From Rhodobacterales bacterium LSUCC0031 (GTDB lineage: Bacteria; Pseudomonadota; Alphaproteobacteria; Rhodobacterales; Rhodobacteraceae): DNA of 64,000 nt. How positions within the stretch are numbered: the stretch's first letter is position 1; each line of letters starts with the position of its first letter. Of this stretch, positions 54,938-64,000 are shown one piece after another. Below the pieces are notes generated by a model that worked only from the letters and a program-made list of their open reading frames with translations, had not been told where the DNA came from and did no database searches. A program made the position numbers and the translations under genes. The stretch is taken from positions 1,104,001-1,168,000 of the forward strand of contig WVSP01000001.1 in the NCBI GenBank assembly GCA_015689735.1, read 5' to 3'.

Positions 54938-55506
54938 GTCTCGACCCAAGTCAAGATTGTCTCAAGATCAGGGCGCGGGCGGGGGGGCGGTTCTTGCCGC
55001 GGCGTACCAAGATGCACGAAACCTGTCACCGCCTGGGGCGCGTTCAGGCCAAAGGCTTGGGTCAGGAAATCGGGGTCACGCGCCATCCAGCCGGTCAGCC
55101 AATGACCGGCAAAGCCTGCGGCCTGTGCCGCGTTGACAAGGCTGAGGCAGGCCAGCGCCGCGGTCTGTTCTTGTTCGATGAGCGGGATCGGGCGGTCGGT
55201 GTCTGGCGTAAAGATCACTGCAACCGTAAGCGGCGCATCGTCAAAGGACGCCGCCTGCTTGGCCAGCTTGTCAGGGTCGCGCCCTTGTGCCGTGCCGATC
55301 GCGCGCGTCAGCCGTGCCATGCGGTCAATGGCGGGTTTGCGCAGGATGTGAAAGCGAAATGGCACGATCTTGCCATGATCAGGCACGCGCGCGGCGGCGG
55401 TCAAAAGCGCGCGCAGCATTGCATCATCGGGAATGGGCGCGCCCAGCATGCGCACAGGCACCGAGTGGCGGTTCAAGAGAAATGCAAGGGGTGTCGTCGT
55501 GTCCAT
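54934..55506 (-). CDS. Nitroreductase-family FMN protein
   Basis: A 190-residue flavoprotein. LLNRHSVPVRML at the N-terminus and VPDHGKIVPFRFHIL are the FMN-binding features of the short YdjA-like nitroreductases; FAGHWLTGWMARD and GFVHLGTP follow. It probably reduces an unknown substrate with NAD(P)H. It is coupled to the EI24 gene by a GTGA overlap. Confidence 0.88.
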   Translation of the reverse strand: MDTTTPLAFLLNRHSVPVRMLGAPIPDDAMLRALLTAAARVPDHGKIVPFRFHILRKPAIDRMARLTRAIGTAQGRDPDKLAKQAASFDDAPLTVAVIFTPDTDRPIPLIEQEQTAALACLSLVNAAQAAGFAGHWLTGWMARDPDFLTQAFGLNAPQAVTGFVHLGTPRQEPPPRPRPDLETILTWVET

Positions 55507-55603
55507 TTGGCCGATCTCGTGTTGCAGGCTTGGTCGTTCAAGGGGCAGGACGGAAAACCGGGGTTATCCCGCGCAAAAAACCCGTGCTTTTTGCACCCGC
55601 CGA

Positions 55604-58351
55604 TCAGCCTTTCTTGGTCGCGGTCTTTGCCTTTGCCTTTGCCTTTGCCTTGGGCTTGGCGACGGCTGTCTTGGGCTTGGCCGGCGTTTTGGGTTTGGCG
55701 GTCTTAGCCTTGACTGCTTTTGAGCCTTTACCACCCTTGGCGGCCTTTTCAGCGATCAGCGCCACGGCCGCCGCGAGCGTCAGCGCCTCGGGGGCCACAT
55801 CCTTGGGCAAGGTGGCGTTGATCTTGTCCCATTTCACATAAGGGCCGTAGCGCCCCGCCATGACCGCGACCTGTCCGCCATGTTCGGGATGTTCGCCCAA
55901 TTCCTTGAGCGGGGCCGCCGCCGACGCACCACGCCCGCCGCGACCGGCGGCTTTGGCGGCCAAAAGCTCGACCGCGCGGTTCATGCCGATGGTCCAAACC
56001 TCGTCCACCTCGGGCAAGTTGGCGTATATCGGCTTGGCGGCATCCTTGGCCTTGTATGCGACATAGGGGCCGTAGCGGCCGATGGCGGTCTCGACGGGCT
56101 GGCCATCCTCGGGATGGGCGCCCACGACACGCGGCAGTGTCAAGAGTTTCAGCGCCCGCTCGAGATCCATCTCGCCTGCGCCCCAGCCCTTGGGCAGCGA
56201 GGCGCGCTTAGGCTTGGGATCATCTTCGGTCGCCTCGCCGAGCTGTACATAGGGGCCGAAGCGCCCGTCGCGCAGCGTTACGGGCAACGAGGTATCGGGA
56301 TCGACCCCCAGCATCTTGCCATCGGCACTGAGCGCTGTGCCATCCTCGGCCTCGGGGTTGGGCGGGCCAAAGGGGCGGGTGTAGCGGCATTCGGGATAGT
56401 TCGAACAGCCGATGAACGCCCCGCCCGAGCGCGCGGTGCGCATCGACAGCCGTCCCGCACCGCAAGCGGGGCAAGCGCGCGGGTCGGCGCCATCGGTGCG
56501 CGCGGGGAACAGGTGCGGCTCCAACACCTCGTTGATCTTTTCCAGCACATCGGTGATGCGCAGTTCCGCCGTCTCGGCCAGCGAGGCCGAGAAATCGCGC
56601 CAGAACGCCTCGAGAACCGCCTTGTAAGCGCGCGCGCCTGCACTCACCTCGTCGAGTTGGTTTTCCAGATCGGCGGTAAAGTCGAACTCGACATATTTGC
56701 CGAAATAATTGACCAGGAACGCGGTCACCAACCGCCCCTTATCCTCGGGGATCAGGCGGTTTTTCTCTTTGCGCACATAGCCGCGCGCCACGATCGTGTC
56801 GAGGATCGAGGCATAGGTCGAGGGCCGCCCGATGCCGAGCTCCTCCATCCGCTTGACCAGCGTCGCCTCGGTGTAGCGCGGCGGGGGTTGGGTGAAATGC
56901 TGCTGGCCCAAGACCGCACCATCGCCCGACAATAGCGCCGCCGCATCCTCGGCCATCGCGCCCTTGGGGGCGGCCTTGCCGGTCAGCTTGGCCCAATCAT
57001 CGGCCAATGCGGTGGCGGCGGGTTTGAGCGCATCGCCCCGCGCCATTTGCGGCAGGCGGCGGCCATCTTCGTCGGCGTCATCGTCGCGTCCTTCCTCGTA
57101 CACCTTGAGGAAGCCGTCGAAGAGCACGACCTGACCGGTGGCGCGCAATTCGACCTGACCATCGGCGCTGGCGATGGTGACGGTGGTGCGTTCCATCCGT
57201 GCCGCTTCCATCTGGCTCGCGATGGTGCGCTTCCAGATCAATTCGTAAAGCTTGCGCTGGTCATCCTCGCTCAGGCGCAAATCGCCTGGTGCCTTGGCCA
57301 TATCGGTGGGGCGGATGCATTCATGCGCTTCTTGCGCGTTCTTGGCCTTGTTCTTGTACATGCGCGGGTCTGCGGGGACGTATTCGGCCCCGTAGCGCGC
57401 CTTGATCGCGTCGCGCGCCGCATGGACCGCCTCGGGGGCCATGTCGATGCCGTCGGTTCGCATATAGGTGATATGGCCCGCCTCGTAGAGGCGCTGGGCG
57501 GCGCTCATCGTCTGGCGCGCGCCCATGCCGTATTTGCGGCTCGCTTCTTGTTGCAGGGTCGAGGTCATGAAGGGTGGGGCGGGGTTGCGGTTGGCGGGCT
57601 TGGCCTCGACGTCGGTGACCGACAGCGCGCGCGACGAGACGGCCTGCACCGCAAGGCTTGCCTGCGCGGCGGTGGCCAGATCGAATTTATCGAGCTTGCG
57701 CCCGCGCAGATGGGTCAGCCGCGCCTCGAAGTGCTGGCCGCGCGGCGTTTCGAAGATGCCGCGCACCGACCAGTATTCCTGACCGCGAAAGGCCTCGATC
57801 TCCATCTCGCGGTCGGTGATGATGCGCAGCGCCACCGATTGCACGCGCCCTGCCGACTTTGCGCCGGGCAGCTTGCGCCATAAGACAGGCGAGAGGTTGA
57901 ACCCCACGAGATAGTCAAGCGCGCGGCGCGCCAGATAGGCCTCGACCAGCTCCATATCGACTTGCCGTGGGTTCTTCATTGCCTCGGTCACGGCGGATTT
58001 GGTGATCGCGTTGAAGACCACGCGGCTGACGGGGGTTCCGGGCTTGATCGCCTTGCGGCTGGTCAGCGCCTCTTGCAGATGCCACGAAATCGCCTCGCCC
58101 TCGCGGTCTGGGTCGGTGGCGAGGATCAGGACTGGGTCATCTTTCAGCGCATCGGCGATGGCTTTGACATGTTTGCGCGAGTCGGTGGCGATCTCCCACT
58201 CCATCGAAAAGCCCTGTTCGGGGTCGACCGAGCCATCCTTGGAAGGCAGGTCACGCACATGCCCGTAAGAGGCCAACACGGTGTAATCGCTGCCAAGATA
58301 GCTGTTGATGGTCTTGGCCTTGGCGGGCGATTCGACGACGACGACGGGCAT
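55604..58351 (-). CDS. topA: DNA topoisomerase I
   Basis: A 915-residue type IA topoisomerase. The Toprim domain starts VVVVESPAKAKTINSYLGSD with DPDREGEAISWHL; the active-site tyrosine is in TYMRTDGIDM near residue 300. One Cys4 zinc element (CPACGAGRLSMRTA, GCSNYPEC) and several Topo_C repeats (GRFGPYVQLG, GRYGPYVAYK, GRYGPYVKWD) follow. The C-terminus is a Lys/Ala-rich tail (AKPKAKAKAKAKTATKKG) expected to bind DNA. The ATG at 58351 is the homologous start. Confidence 0.97.
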   Translation of the reverse strand: MPVVVVESPAKAKTINSYLGSDYTVLASYGHVRDLPSKDGSVDPEQGFSMEWEIATDSRKHVKAIADALKDDPVLILATDPDREGEAISWHLQEALTSRKAIKPGTPVSRVVFNAITKSAVTEAMKNPRQVDMELVEAYLARRALDYLVGFNLSPVLWRKLPGAKSAGRVQSVALRIITDREMEIEAFRGQEYWSVRGIFETPRGQHFEARLTHLRGRKLDKFDLATAAQASLAVQAVSSRALSVTDVEAKPANRNPAPPFMTSTLQQEASRKYGMGARQTMSAAQRLYEAGHITYMRTDGIDMAPEAVHAARDAIKARYGAEYVPADPRMYKNKAKNAQEAHECIRPTDMAKAPGDLRLSEDDQRKLYELIWKRTIASQMEAARMERTTVTIASADGQVELRATGQVVLFDGFLKVYEEGRDDDADEDGRRLPQMARGDALKPAATALADDWAKLTGKAAPKGAMAEDAAALLSGDGAVLGQQHFTQPPPRYTEATLVKRMEELGIGRPSTYASILDTIVARGYVRKEKNRLIPEDKGRLVTAFLVNYFGKYVEFDFTADLENQLDEVSAGARAYKAVLEAFWRDFSASLAETAELRITDVLEKINEVLEPHLFPARTDGADPRACPACGAGRLSMRTARSGGAFIGCSNYPECRYTRPFGPPNPEAEDGTALSADGKMLGVDPDTSLPVTLRDGRFGPYVQLGEATEDDPKPKRASLPKGWGAGEMDLERALKLLTLPRVVGAHPEDGQPVETAIGRYGPYVAYKAKDAAKPIYANLPEVDEVWTIGMNRAVELLAAKAAGRGGRGASAAAPLKELGEHPEHGGQVAVMAGRYGPYVKWDKINATLPKDVAPEALTLAAAVALIAEKAAKGGKGSKAVKAKTAKPKTPAKPKTAVAKPKAKAKAKAKTATKKG

Positions 58352-58514
58352 GCACTGATTTCCTGTTCCGGCCGGTAAGCGAGAAATGGCCTTGTGGCGG
58401 CGGACCATGTGGGCGTTGTGGTCGGCTTGTCAATGCGTCAGGAGGCGGTGAAAAGCCCCTCATTTTCAATGAGCGATTTTTTTGGCAAGGCGTGGCAGCC
58501 ATAGTGATGGGCGG

Positions 58515-59723
58515 TCACAGGCGCGTCAAAAGCCCGCCGCCGCCGCGCTGGATGCGCCCGGCCAATTCAAGGATTGCCAAGGCTTGGGCCACGGCGCGCG
58601 GCGGTTGGCCAAGGTCGCGGATCAGTTGATCCTCGGCCAGGGGCGCGGTCCCAAGAAGGGCAAGGATCGCTCCCTCGAGCCCGCCATCGGTATGGGGTGG
58701 CGGTGGTGCGAGCGGGACGGCCTTGTCGCGCGCGACTGGCCGCATGGATTGGCGCGGTACGGCATCATCTTGGCCACAAGCGGCGATTACATCCGCAGCG
58801 TCGCGCACCAGCAAGGCACCATCGCGGATAAGCTGGTTGCCACCGCCTGCGCGCGTATCCATCGGGTGGCCTGGCACGGCCATGACCTCGCGCCCTTGAT
58901 CCAGCGCGATCCGCGCAGTGATCAGCGAGCCCGACCGCGTCGCGGCCTCCACCACGATCACGGCGCGCGCAAGCCCCGCGACGATGCGGTTGCGGCGCGG
59001 GAAATGGCGCGCCTGCGGGTGCAGGCCAAAGGGCATCTCGCTGAGTAACAGGCCCTTTTGGGCGATCTGAGCTGCCAGATCAGTATTCTCGGCCGGGTAG
59101 ATGCAATCCAGCCCCCCCGCCAGCACGGCGATGGTGCCGGTCTCGAGGCTGGCCTGGTGGGCGAGCGCGTCGATCCCGCGCGCCAGCCCCGAGACGATGA
59201 CATGACCCGCATCACCCAGATCGGCCGCCAGTCGCCGGGCCATGCGCGCGCCCATGGCCGAGGCATTGCGCGTGCCGACCAGCGCCAGCATGGGCCGCGC
59301 CAAGAGATCGGCCCGCCCCTTGGCCCAAAGGATCGGGGGCGCATCGCCGCTTTCGGCCAGGGAGGTGGGATAATCGGCATCGCCGAGGCAGATCATCCGT
59401 GCGCCTGCGCGCTTGGCGGCCTTGATCTCGGCCAGCGCCACGGGTTCGGGGCAGGTTGTGTAACTCTCGACTCCCGCCGCGCGTGCAATCTCGGGGAGGG
59501 CGCGCAAGGCGTCCGCTGCGCTGCGATGTTCGGCCATGAGCCGCAGATAGGTCGCCGTGCCGACCCGGCGCGACCGGATCAGGCGCAGCCGCGCGATCCG
59601 CTCGCCCGCGTCTTCGGTGGCCGGGGGGCGATAGGCGCTGGCCGCTTCTTGAAAAAACGCCGCCTCATCCGCATCGGAAAACCGATGGGCAGGGGCAGGG
59701 GGGGAATCGGGTAAGCTCCACAT
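58515..59723 (-). CDS. dprA: DNA-processing protein DprA
   Basis: A 402-residue protein. The Rossmann-like DprA core has LVGTRNASAMGARMA, VIVSGLARGIDALAHQASL, TIAVLAGGLDCIYPAEN and GSLITARIALDQGREVMAVP. A C-terminal winged helix (EGAILALLGTAPLAEDQLIR) completes it. DprA loads RecA on incoming ssDNA; in Rhodobacterales it is also needed to receive DNA from gene transfer agents (family knowledge). A partial CtrA-type motif lies upstream. Confidence 0.93.
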   Translation of the reverse strand: MWSLPDSPPAPAHRFSDADEAAFFQEAASAYRPPATEDAGERIARLRLIRSRRVGTATYLRLMAEHRSAADALRALPEIARAAGVESYTTCPEPVALAEIKAAKRAGARMICLGDADYPTSLAESGDAPPILWAKGRADLLARPMLALVGTRNASAMGARMARRLAADLGDAGHVIVSGLARGIDALAHQASLETGTIAVLAGGLDCIYPAENTDLAAQIAQKGLLLSEMPFGLHPQARHFPRRNRIVAGLARAVIVVEAATRSGSLITARIALDQGREVMAVPGHPMDTRAGGGNQLIRDGALLVRDAADVIAACGQDDAVPRQSMRPVARDKAVPLAPPPPHTDGGLEGAILALLGTAPLAEDQLIRDLGQPPRAVAQALAILELAGRIQRGGGGLLTRL

Positions 59724-59746
59724 CGCCCCAGCATGGCGGGAAGTGG

Positions 59747-59761
59747 TTAACGGATGCTTAC
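59747..59761. promoter_or_regulatory. Partial CtrA-type motif upstream of dprA
   Basis: TTAA-N7-TTAC, one base off the CtrA consensus TTAA-N7-TTAA, 24 bp upstream of the dprA ATG. CtrA control of dprA is described in Rhodobacter capsulatus; here it rests on a single imperfect motif. Confidence 0.4.
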
Positions 59762-59777
59762 TAGTGGCGCGGCGTCC

Positions 59778-61202
59778 TCACGCGGCTGATCCGCCCACGG
59801 TCAGCCCGCCGATCATCAGCGTGGGCTGGCCCACACCGACCGGCACCCATTGGCCTGCCTTGCCGCAATTGCCCATGCCGGGATCAAGCGCCATGTCATT
59901 GCCGATCGCGCGGATCTGTTGCAGCGCGGTCGCGCCATCCCCGATCAGCGTCGCGCCCTTGACCGGCGCGCCGATGACACCGTTCTTGACGCGATAAGCT
60001 TCGGTGCAGCTAAAGACGAATTTGCCGTTGGTGATATCGACCTGACCACCGCCAAAGCCCACGGCATAAATCCCGTCCCTCAGATCGGCCAAGATCGCGC
60101 TGGGGTCGGCATCGCCGCCCAGCATGTAGGTATTGGTCATTCGCGCCATCGGCGCATGGGCATAGCTTTCGCGCCGCCCATTGCCGGTGGGGGCCACCCC
60201 CATCAGGCGGGCGGATTGGCGGTCTTGCATGTAGCCCACCAAGATCCCGTCATCGATCAGCACGTTCCGGGCCGAGGGCGTGCCTTCGTCATCGACCGAG
60301 ATCGAGCCGCGCCTGTCGGGGATCGTGCCATCATCGAGCACCGTGACACCGGGGGCGGCGATGCGTTGGCCCATCAGGCCTGCAAAGGCCGATTGGTTCT
60401 TGCGGTTGAAATCCCCCTCAAGCCCGTGGCCCACCGCCTCGTGCAGCAAGATGCCCGGCCAGCCGGGGCCGAGGACGACATCCATCACACCCGCAGGTGC
60501 GGCGACCGCGCCAAGATTGACCACTGCGATGCGCAACGCTTCGCGCACGAGGGCTTCCCAATGATCGCGGGTCATCAAACCAGCCAGACCGATTCGCCCC
60601 CCGCCCCCGGCGCTGCCGCTTTCGCGTCGGCCATTTTCCTCGACGATGATCGAGACATTGAGGCGGACCATCGGTCGCACATCGCGCATGGTGGTGCCTT
60701 CGGGGCGCAAGATCTCGACCTCTTGATGGCTTGCCGCCAGCGAGGCCGAGACCTGAACGACACGGGTATCGAGCGCGCGGGCATAGGCATCGATCTCGGC
60801 CAGCATGGAAAGTTTCACGCCGAATTCTGCCCCTGCCATCGGGTCGGCATCTGTATAGAGGCGGCGGTTTGTCCCCAGCGGCGCATCGGCCAAGACACCG
60901 CCCCCTGACCCCACGGCAAGCCGGGTCGTCTCGCTTGCTCGGCGCAAGGAGGCTTCGGAAATCTCTGTGGAATGGGCATAACCTGCAACCTCGCCCTTAA
61001 CTGCGCGCAAGCCGAAGCCCTCGGCTGCGTCATAGCTTGCCGTGCGAACCCGCCCATCATCGAAGACCAAAACCTCGGATCGGCGACGTTCGAGGAATAA
61101 TTCGCCGTCCTCGGCCCCGGCTGTGGCCGCGCGCAGGACCGCAAGGGCCGCGGCTTGGTCGATCAGGGTCTCGAATGGGCGAAAGGGGGAGTGTTGGGAC
61201 AT
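59778..61202 (-). CDS. tldD: Metalloprotease TldD
   Basis: A 474-residue TldD protein. The zinc site lies in LLHEAVGHGLEGDFNRK (HExxxH type), with GSISVDDEGTPSARNVLIDD and NTYMLGGDADP downstream. With TldE/PmbA it degrades peptides and processes peptide antibiotics. No pmbA is adjacent. The gene is divergent from ctaC across 184 bp. Confidence 0.95.
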   Translation of the reverse strand: MSQHSPFRPFETLIDQAAALAVLRAATAGAEDGELFLERRRSEVLVFDDGRVRTASYDAAEGFGLRAVKGEVAGYAHSTEISEASLRRASETTRLAVGSGGGVLADAPLGTNRRLYTDADPMAGAEFGVKLSMLAEIDAYARALDTRVVQVSASLAASHQEVEILRPEGTTMRDVRPMVRLNVSIIVEENGRRESGSAGGGGRIGLAGLMTRDHWEALVREALRIAVVNLGAVAAPAGVMDVVLGPGWPGILLHEAVGHGLEGDFNRKNQSAFAGLMGQRIAAPGVTVLDDGTIPDRRGSISVDDEGTPSARNVLIDDGILVGYMQDRQSARLMGVAPTGNGRRESYAHAPMARMTNTYMLGGDADPSAILADLRDGIYAVGFGGGQVDITNGKFVFSCTEAYRVKNGVIGAPVKGATLIGDGATALQQIRAIGNDMALDPGMGNCGKAGQWVPVGVGQPTLMIGGLTVGGSAA

Positions 61203-61386
61203 GTCGCCTCCGGCGTTGCAGGGCTGCGTTGATAATGACCTGTGTCAATTTCGAGCAGGGGTGAGACATTTCGACCAAATGCCTTGGCTTGTCCTCAGCT
61301 ATATGGTCCACACCACAAAGAACGCAACGGCGCGTCGCAGCACATTGTCTGGCTGTGTACGCCCGGGATAGACAGGACAGACCGGC

Positions 61387-62277
61387 ATGACCTTTCGCAA
61401 GACCCTCAGCGGCCTCGGGGCCGCGATTGGTGCAACCATCATCGCGGGCATGGCGACCGCCCAAACCGCCGGCATGCGTGATGGTCTCGAGATCATCGGC
61501 GCGCCGACACCGGGCGCGATCGGCTTTCAGCCCGGCGTGACCGAATTGGCGCGTGATGTGCGCGCGCTCGATACTTTCCTATTGGTGATCATGACCGCGA
61601 TCGTCTTGTTCGTGACGGCCTTGTTGATCTGGTCGATCTTCCGACACAATGCCCGCGCCAACCCGACACCCGCGACCTTCACCCACAACACCAAGATCGA
61701 GATCACATGGACGGTTGTGCCGTTGGTCATCCTCGTGGTGATCGGTGCCTTCTCGCTGCCTGTCTTGTTCAAGCAGCAGACGATCCCCGAGGCTGATGTG
61801 GTCGTGAAAGCCACGGGCTACCAATGGTATTGGGGCTATGAATACCCCGAGCATGGCATCGTCTATGACAGCTTCATGCTGCGCGAGGATGAGCTGGCGG
61901 AATTCGGCTATACCCGCGACGAGTATCTATTGGCCACCGACACCGCCATGGTGGTGCCGACCGGCGCTGTTGTCGTGGTGCAGGTCACTGCGGCCGATGT
62001 GATCCATTCCTGGACCGTGCCTGCCTTTGGCGTGAAGCAAGACGGCGTTCCGGGCCGTTTGGCCGAGCTGTGGTTCGAGGTCGAGGAAGGCCGCGAAGGC
62101 GTCTATTTCGGCCAGTGCTCGGAATTGTGCGGCGTCAACCACGCCTATATGCCGATCACCGTTTTCGCCGTGACGCAGGCCGAATATGACGCTTGGATCA
62201 ATGGTGAAGCGCAGGCCTTCTCATCGATCGGTGACATGCGCGCACCAGGCGTGATCGAACTCGCCTCGGTGGAATAA
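61387..62277 (+). CDS. ctaC: Cytochrome c oxidase subunit II
   Basis: A 296-residue subunit of aa3-type oxidase. It has an N-terminal signal segment, two transmembrane helices (LLVIMTAIVLFVTALLIWSI and VVPLVILVVIGAFSLPVLF) and the periplasmic CuA domain with GYQWYWGYEYPE and GQCSELCGVNHAYMPI, which contains the CuA ligands. It accepts electrons from cytochrome c. It is the first of a ctaC-ctaB-orf-ctaG unit. Confidence 0.97.
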   Translation: MTFRKTLSGLGAAIGATIIAGMATAQTAGMRDGLEIIGAPTPGAIGFQPGVTELARDVRALDTFLLVIMTAIVLFVTALLIWSIFRHNARANPTPATFTHNTKIEITWTVVPLVILVVIGAFSLPVLFKQQTIPEADVVVKATGYQWYWGYEYPEHGIVYDSFMLREDELAEFGYTRDEYLLATDTAMVVPTGAVVVVQVTAADVIHSWTVPAFGVKQDGVPGRLAELWFEVEEGREGVYFGQCSELCGVNHAYMPITVFAVTQAEYDAWINGEAQAFSSIGDMRAPGVIELASVE

Positions 62278-62360
62278 CGCGATGGGCCGGGCTTTGACCC
62301 GGCCATCCGAAATGCCGGGAAGGACACCCCGGTTGCCAACCCAAGATCAAAGCAGGCGCA

Positions 62361-63299
62361 ATGACTGACGTAGCGACCAACACCACCATCCAAGCCGCCG
62401 AGGGTGAAGCCCGTTTCGGCGATTACGTGCAGTTGCTCAAGCCGCGGGTGATGTCTCTGGTGGTGTTCACGGCGCTTGTCGGTCTGTTTGTCGCGCCGGT
62501 TTCCGTCTCTCCCATGGTGGGATTTACGGCGATCTTGTTCATCGCGCTGGGGGCGGGAGCCTCGGGCGCGCTGAATATGTGGTACGACGCCGATATCGAC
62601 CGCGTCATGCGCCGCACGGCCAAGCGTCCTGTGCCTGCGGGCAAGGTTGCGCCGGGCGAGGCGCTGTCGCTGGGGCTTTGGCTTTCGGCGATCTCGGTCG
62701 CGATGCTGGGGCTGGCGACGAACTGGATGGCGGCGGGACTTTTGGCCTTTACGATCTTTTTCTACGCGGTGATCTACACCATGTGGCTTAAGCGCGCGAC
62801 GCCGCAGAACATCGTCATCGGCGGTGCGGCAGGAGCGTTTCCGCCTGTGGTGGGCTGGGTCGCGGCAACCGGCGCGGTCAGCTTTGAGGCGATCTTGATG
62901 TTTGGCCTGATCTTCATGTGGACGCCGCCGCATTTCTGGGCGCTCGCGCTGTTCATGAAGTCCGATTACCACGAAGCGCGCGTGCCGATGCTGACGGTGA
63001 CCCATGGCCGGGCCGAGACGCGCCGCCAAATCTTGATTTACACGGTCTTGCTGGTGCCGGTTGCGCTGGGCCTGGGGTTCACCGCCGTGGCGGGTCCTGT
63101 CTATCTGGCCGCCGCTATCGTGCTGAACGCCTTCTTCCTCAAGGGGGCATGGGACATCTGGCGCCGGAATGAGGCGGTTGCCGAGGCCGATGGCTATGCC
63201 ACCGAAAAGCGGTTCTTCCGCTTCTCGCTTTATTATCTGTTCCTGCATTTCGGCGCGCTTCTGGCCGATGCGGGCTTGCGCAGCTGGGGAATGGCCTGA
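62361..63299 (+). CDS. ctaB: Protoheme IX farnesyltransferase (heme O synthase)
   Basis: A 312-residue UbiA-family membrane enzyme with about nine helices. [19 protein letters not shown] is the prenyl-diphosphate-binding motif; [20 protein letters not shown] is the second conserved loop. It makes heme O for the oxidase. It overlaps the next small gene by one base (TGATG). Confidence 0.96.
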   Translation: MTDVATNTTIQAAEGEARFGDYVQLLKPRVMSLVVFTALVGLFVAPVSVSPMVGFTAILFIALGAGASGALNMWYDADIDRVMRRTAKRPVPAGKVAPGEALSLGLWLSAISVAMLGLATNWMAAGLLAFTIFFYAVIYTMWLKRATPQNIVIGGAAGAFPPVVGWVAATGAVSFEAILMFGLIFMWTPPHFWALALFMKSDYHEARVPMLTVTHGRAETRRQILIYTVLLVPVALGLGFTAVAGPVYLAAAIVLNAFFLKGAWDIWRRNEAVAEADGYATEKRFFRFSLYYLFLHFGALLADAGLRSWGMA

Positions 63300-63493
63300 T
63301 GCCGATCACGCAAACACATGAGCTGCACAAGCGCCGTTTCGGCCGCAATGTCGGTGTGGCGCTGAGCCTTGTGGGCTTTGCTGCGATCGTGTTCGGCTTG
63401 ACGGTCGCCAAGATCCGCGAAGGGGCCTCGATGGAAGCTTTCGACCATCAGCCGCGCATCTCGATCACGCCCCCGGTGGAGAGCAAGCCATGA
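63299..63493 (+). CDS. Small membrane protein between ctaB and ctaG (CoxF-like)
   Basis: A 64-residue protein: basic N-terminus (HELHKRRFGRNVGVALSLVG), one transmembrane helix and a short tail with FDHQPRISITPP. A small ORF in this place is common in alphaproteobacterial cta clusters and is sometimes named CoxF, an assembly factor candidate. It overlaps both neighbours, so translation is tightly coupled. Confidence 0.8.
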   Translation: MPITQTHELHKRRFGRNVGVALSLVGFAAIVFGLTVAKIREGASMEAFDHQPRISITPPVESKP

Positions 63494-64000
63494 ACGCCAA
63501 CCAAAAGGTGGTCACCAAGCTTTTGAGCGTGATCGTCGTGATGGGCGGCCTGGCTTGGGCATCGGTGCCGTTTTACGATTGGTTTTGTCGTGTCACGGGG
63601 TTCGGCGGCACGACGCAGGTGGCCGAACAAGGCAGCGACACCGTGCTGGACCAGACAATCCGTGTGCGTTTCGACGCAAGCCTCGCCCATGACATGCCGT
63701 GGGAGTTTCGCGCCGTGCAGCCGCATATGGATATCCGCATCGGCGAAACAGGGCTTGCCTTTTACGAGGCCTATAACCCGACCGACAAGCCCGTGGCGGG
63801 AACTGCCTCTTTCAACGTGACGCCCTATGCGACGGGCGGTTATTTCATGAAGATCGCCTGTTTCTGCTTTGAATTGCAGGTCCTGCAACCCGGTGAGCGC
63901 GTCGAGATGCCGGTCAGCTTTTTCGTCGATCCCGCGCTTCTGGACGATGAAGAAGCGCGCGGCGCGCCTGCGATCACCTTATCCTACACCTTTCACGTGA
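63490..64000 (+). CDS. ctaG: Cytochrome c oxidase assembly protein CtaG, partial
   Basis: 170 codons are visible before the right edge; the family is usually about 190, so nearly complete. One N-terminal helix (LLSVIVVMGGLAWASVPFYD) anchors a periplasmic domain with KIACFCFELQVLQPGERVEM, whose Cys pair delivers copper to CuB. Its ATG overlaps the stop of the small upstream gene (ATGA). Confidence 0.95.
   Translation, partial: MNANQKVVTKLLSVIVVMGGLAWASVPFYDWFCRVTGFGGTTQVAEQGSDTVLDQTIRVRFDASLAHDMPWEFRAVQPHMDIRIGETGLAFYEAYNPTDKPVAGTASFNVTPYATGGYFMKIACFCFELQVLQPGERVEMPVSFFVDPALLDDEEARGAPAITLSYTFHV

Noticed and set aside
55507-55603. Terminator between topA and the nitroreductase gene
   Set aside because: Only a 4-bp GTGC/GCAC stem with T-rich surroundings; too weak to call.

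Overview
The window looks like chromosomal DNA of a Rhodobacterales (Rhodobacteraceae, roseobacter-type) alphaproteobacterium. The evidence is high GC, short operons with ATGA/TGATG overlaps, family-typical small proteins (DUF2842, DUF1467, DUF6280, DUF2927-type), the ctaC-ctaB-ctaG cytochrome oxidase block, an alphaproteobacterial GTTC-N7-GTTC LexA-type site, and a complete beta-hydroxyaspartate cycle (bhc) cluster. I cannot name the genus from sequence alone.

Layout. 1-6.7 kb: a glycosyltransferase-methyltransferase fusion cut by the window edge, a second methyltransferase, a multi-pass membrane protein, a BASS-type transporter and an acyl-CoA synthetase, with an unusual block of three adjacent perfect palindromes at 3961-4044. 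6.8-9.1 kb: purine ring/ureide catabolism (uraH; a puuE-uraD fusion; allA), whose last step releases glyoxylate. 9.25-14.7 kb: bhcABCD on the minus strand with the divergent IclR-family regulator bhcR. This cycle turns glyoxylate and glycine into aspartate and oxaloacetate, so glyoxylate production and assimilation genes lie back to back. 14.7-16.8 kb: a LysR regulator and a divergent tartrate/D-malate dehydrogenase.

16.88-22.5 kb: a compact (about 5.6 kb) integrative element inserted at the 3' end of tRNA-Cys(GCA). It is bounded by a 20-bp direct repeat and carries near-identical tandem arm-like sites just inside each end. It encodes a tyrosine integrase next to the tRNA, a serine recombinase at the far end, a small lipoprotein, a candidate PD-(D/E)XK-type nuclease that overlaps out of frame with a Fis-like HTH mini-gene, and an exported Sel1-repeat protein. 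This is the main accessory region and the best place to look for something undescribed.

22.6-64 kb: mostly conserved core genes. These cover protein repair and secretion (pcm-like, tolC-like, rhomboid), a PopZ-like protein, tRNA-Leu(UAA), apt, amino-sugar synthesis (glmS, glmU), gph, pyrG, secG, purA, thiN, rpiA, gor, hflK-hflC-DUF2065-degP, a ferredoxin, aspS, methylmalonyl-CoA epimerase, topA, dprA, tldD and ctaC-ctaB-orf-ctaG (cut at the right edge). A small ORF at 49931-50311 matches only the C-terminal OB-fold part of DnaE2 and has a LexA-type box fused to its probable promoter and start codon, which suggests an SOS-controlled, possibly leaderless stand-alone OB-fold protein.
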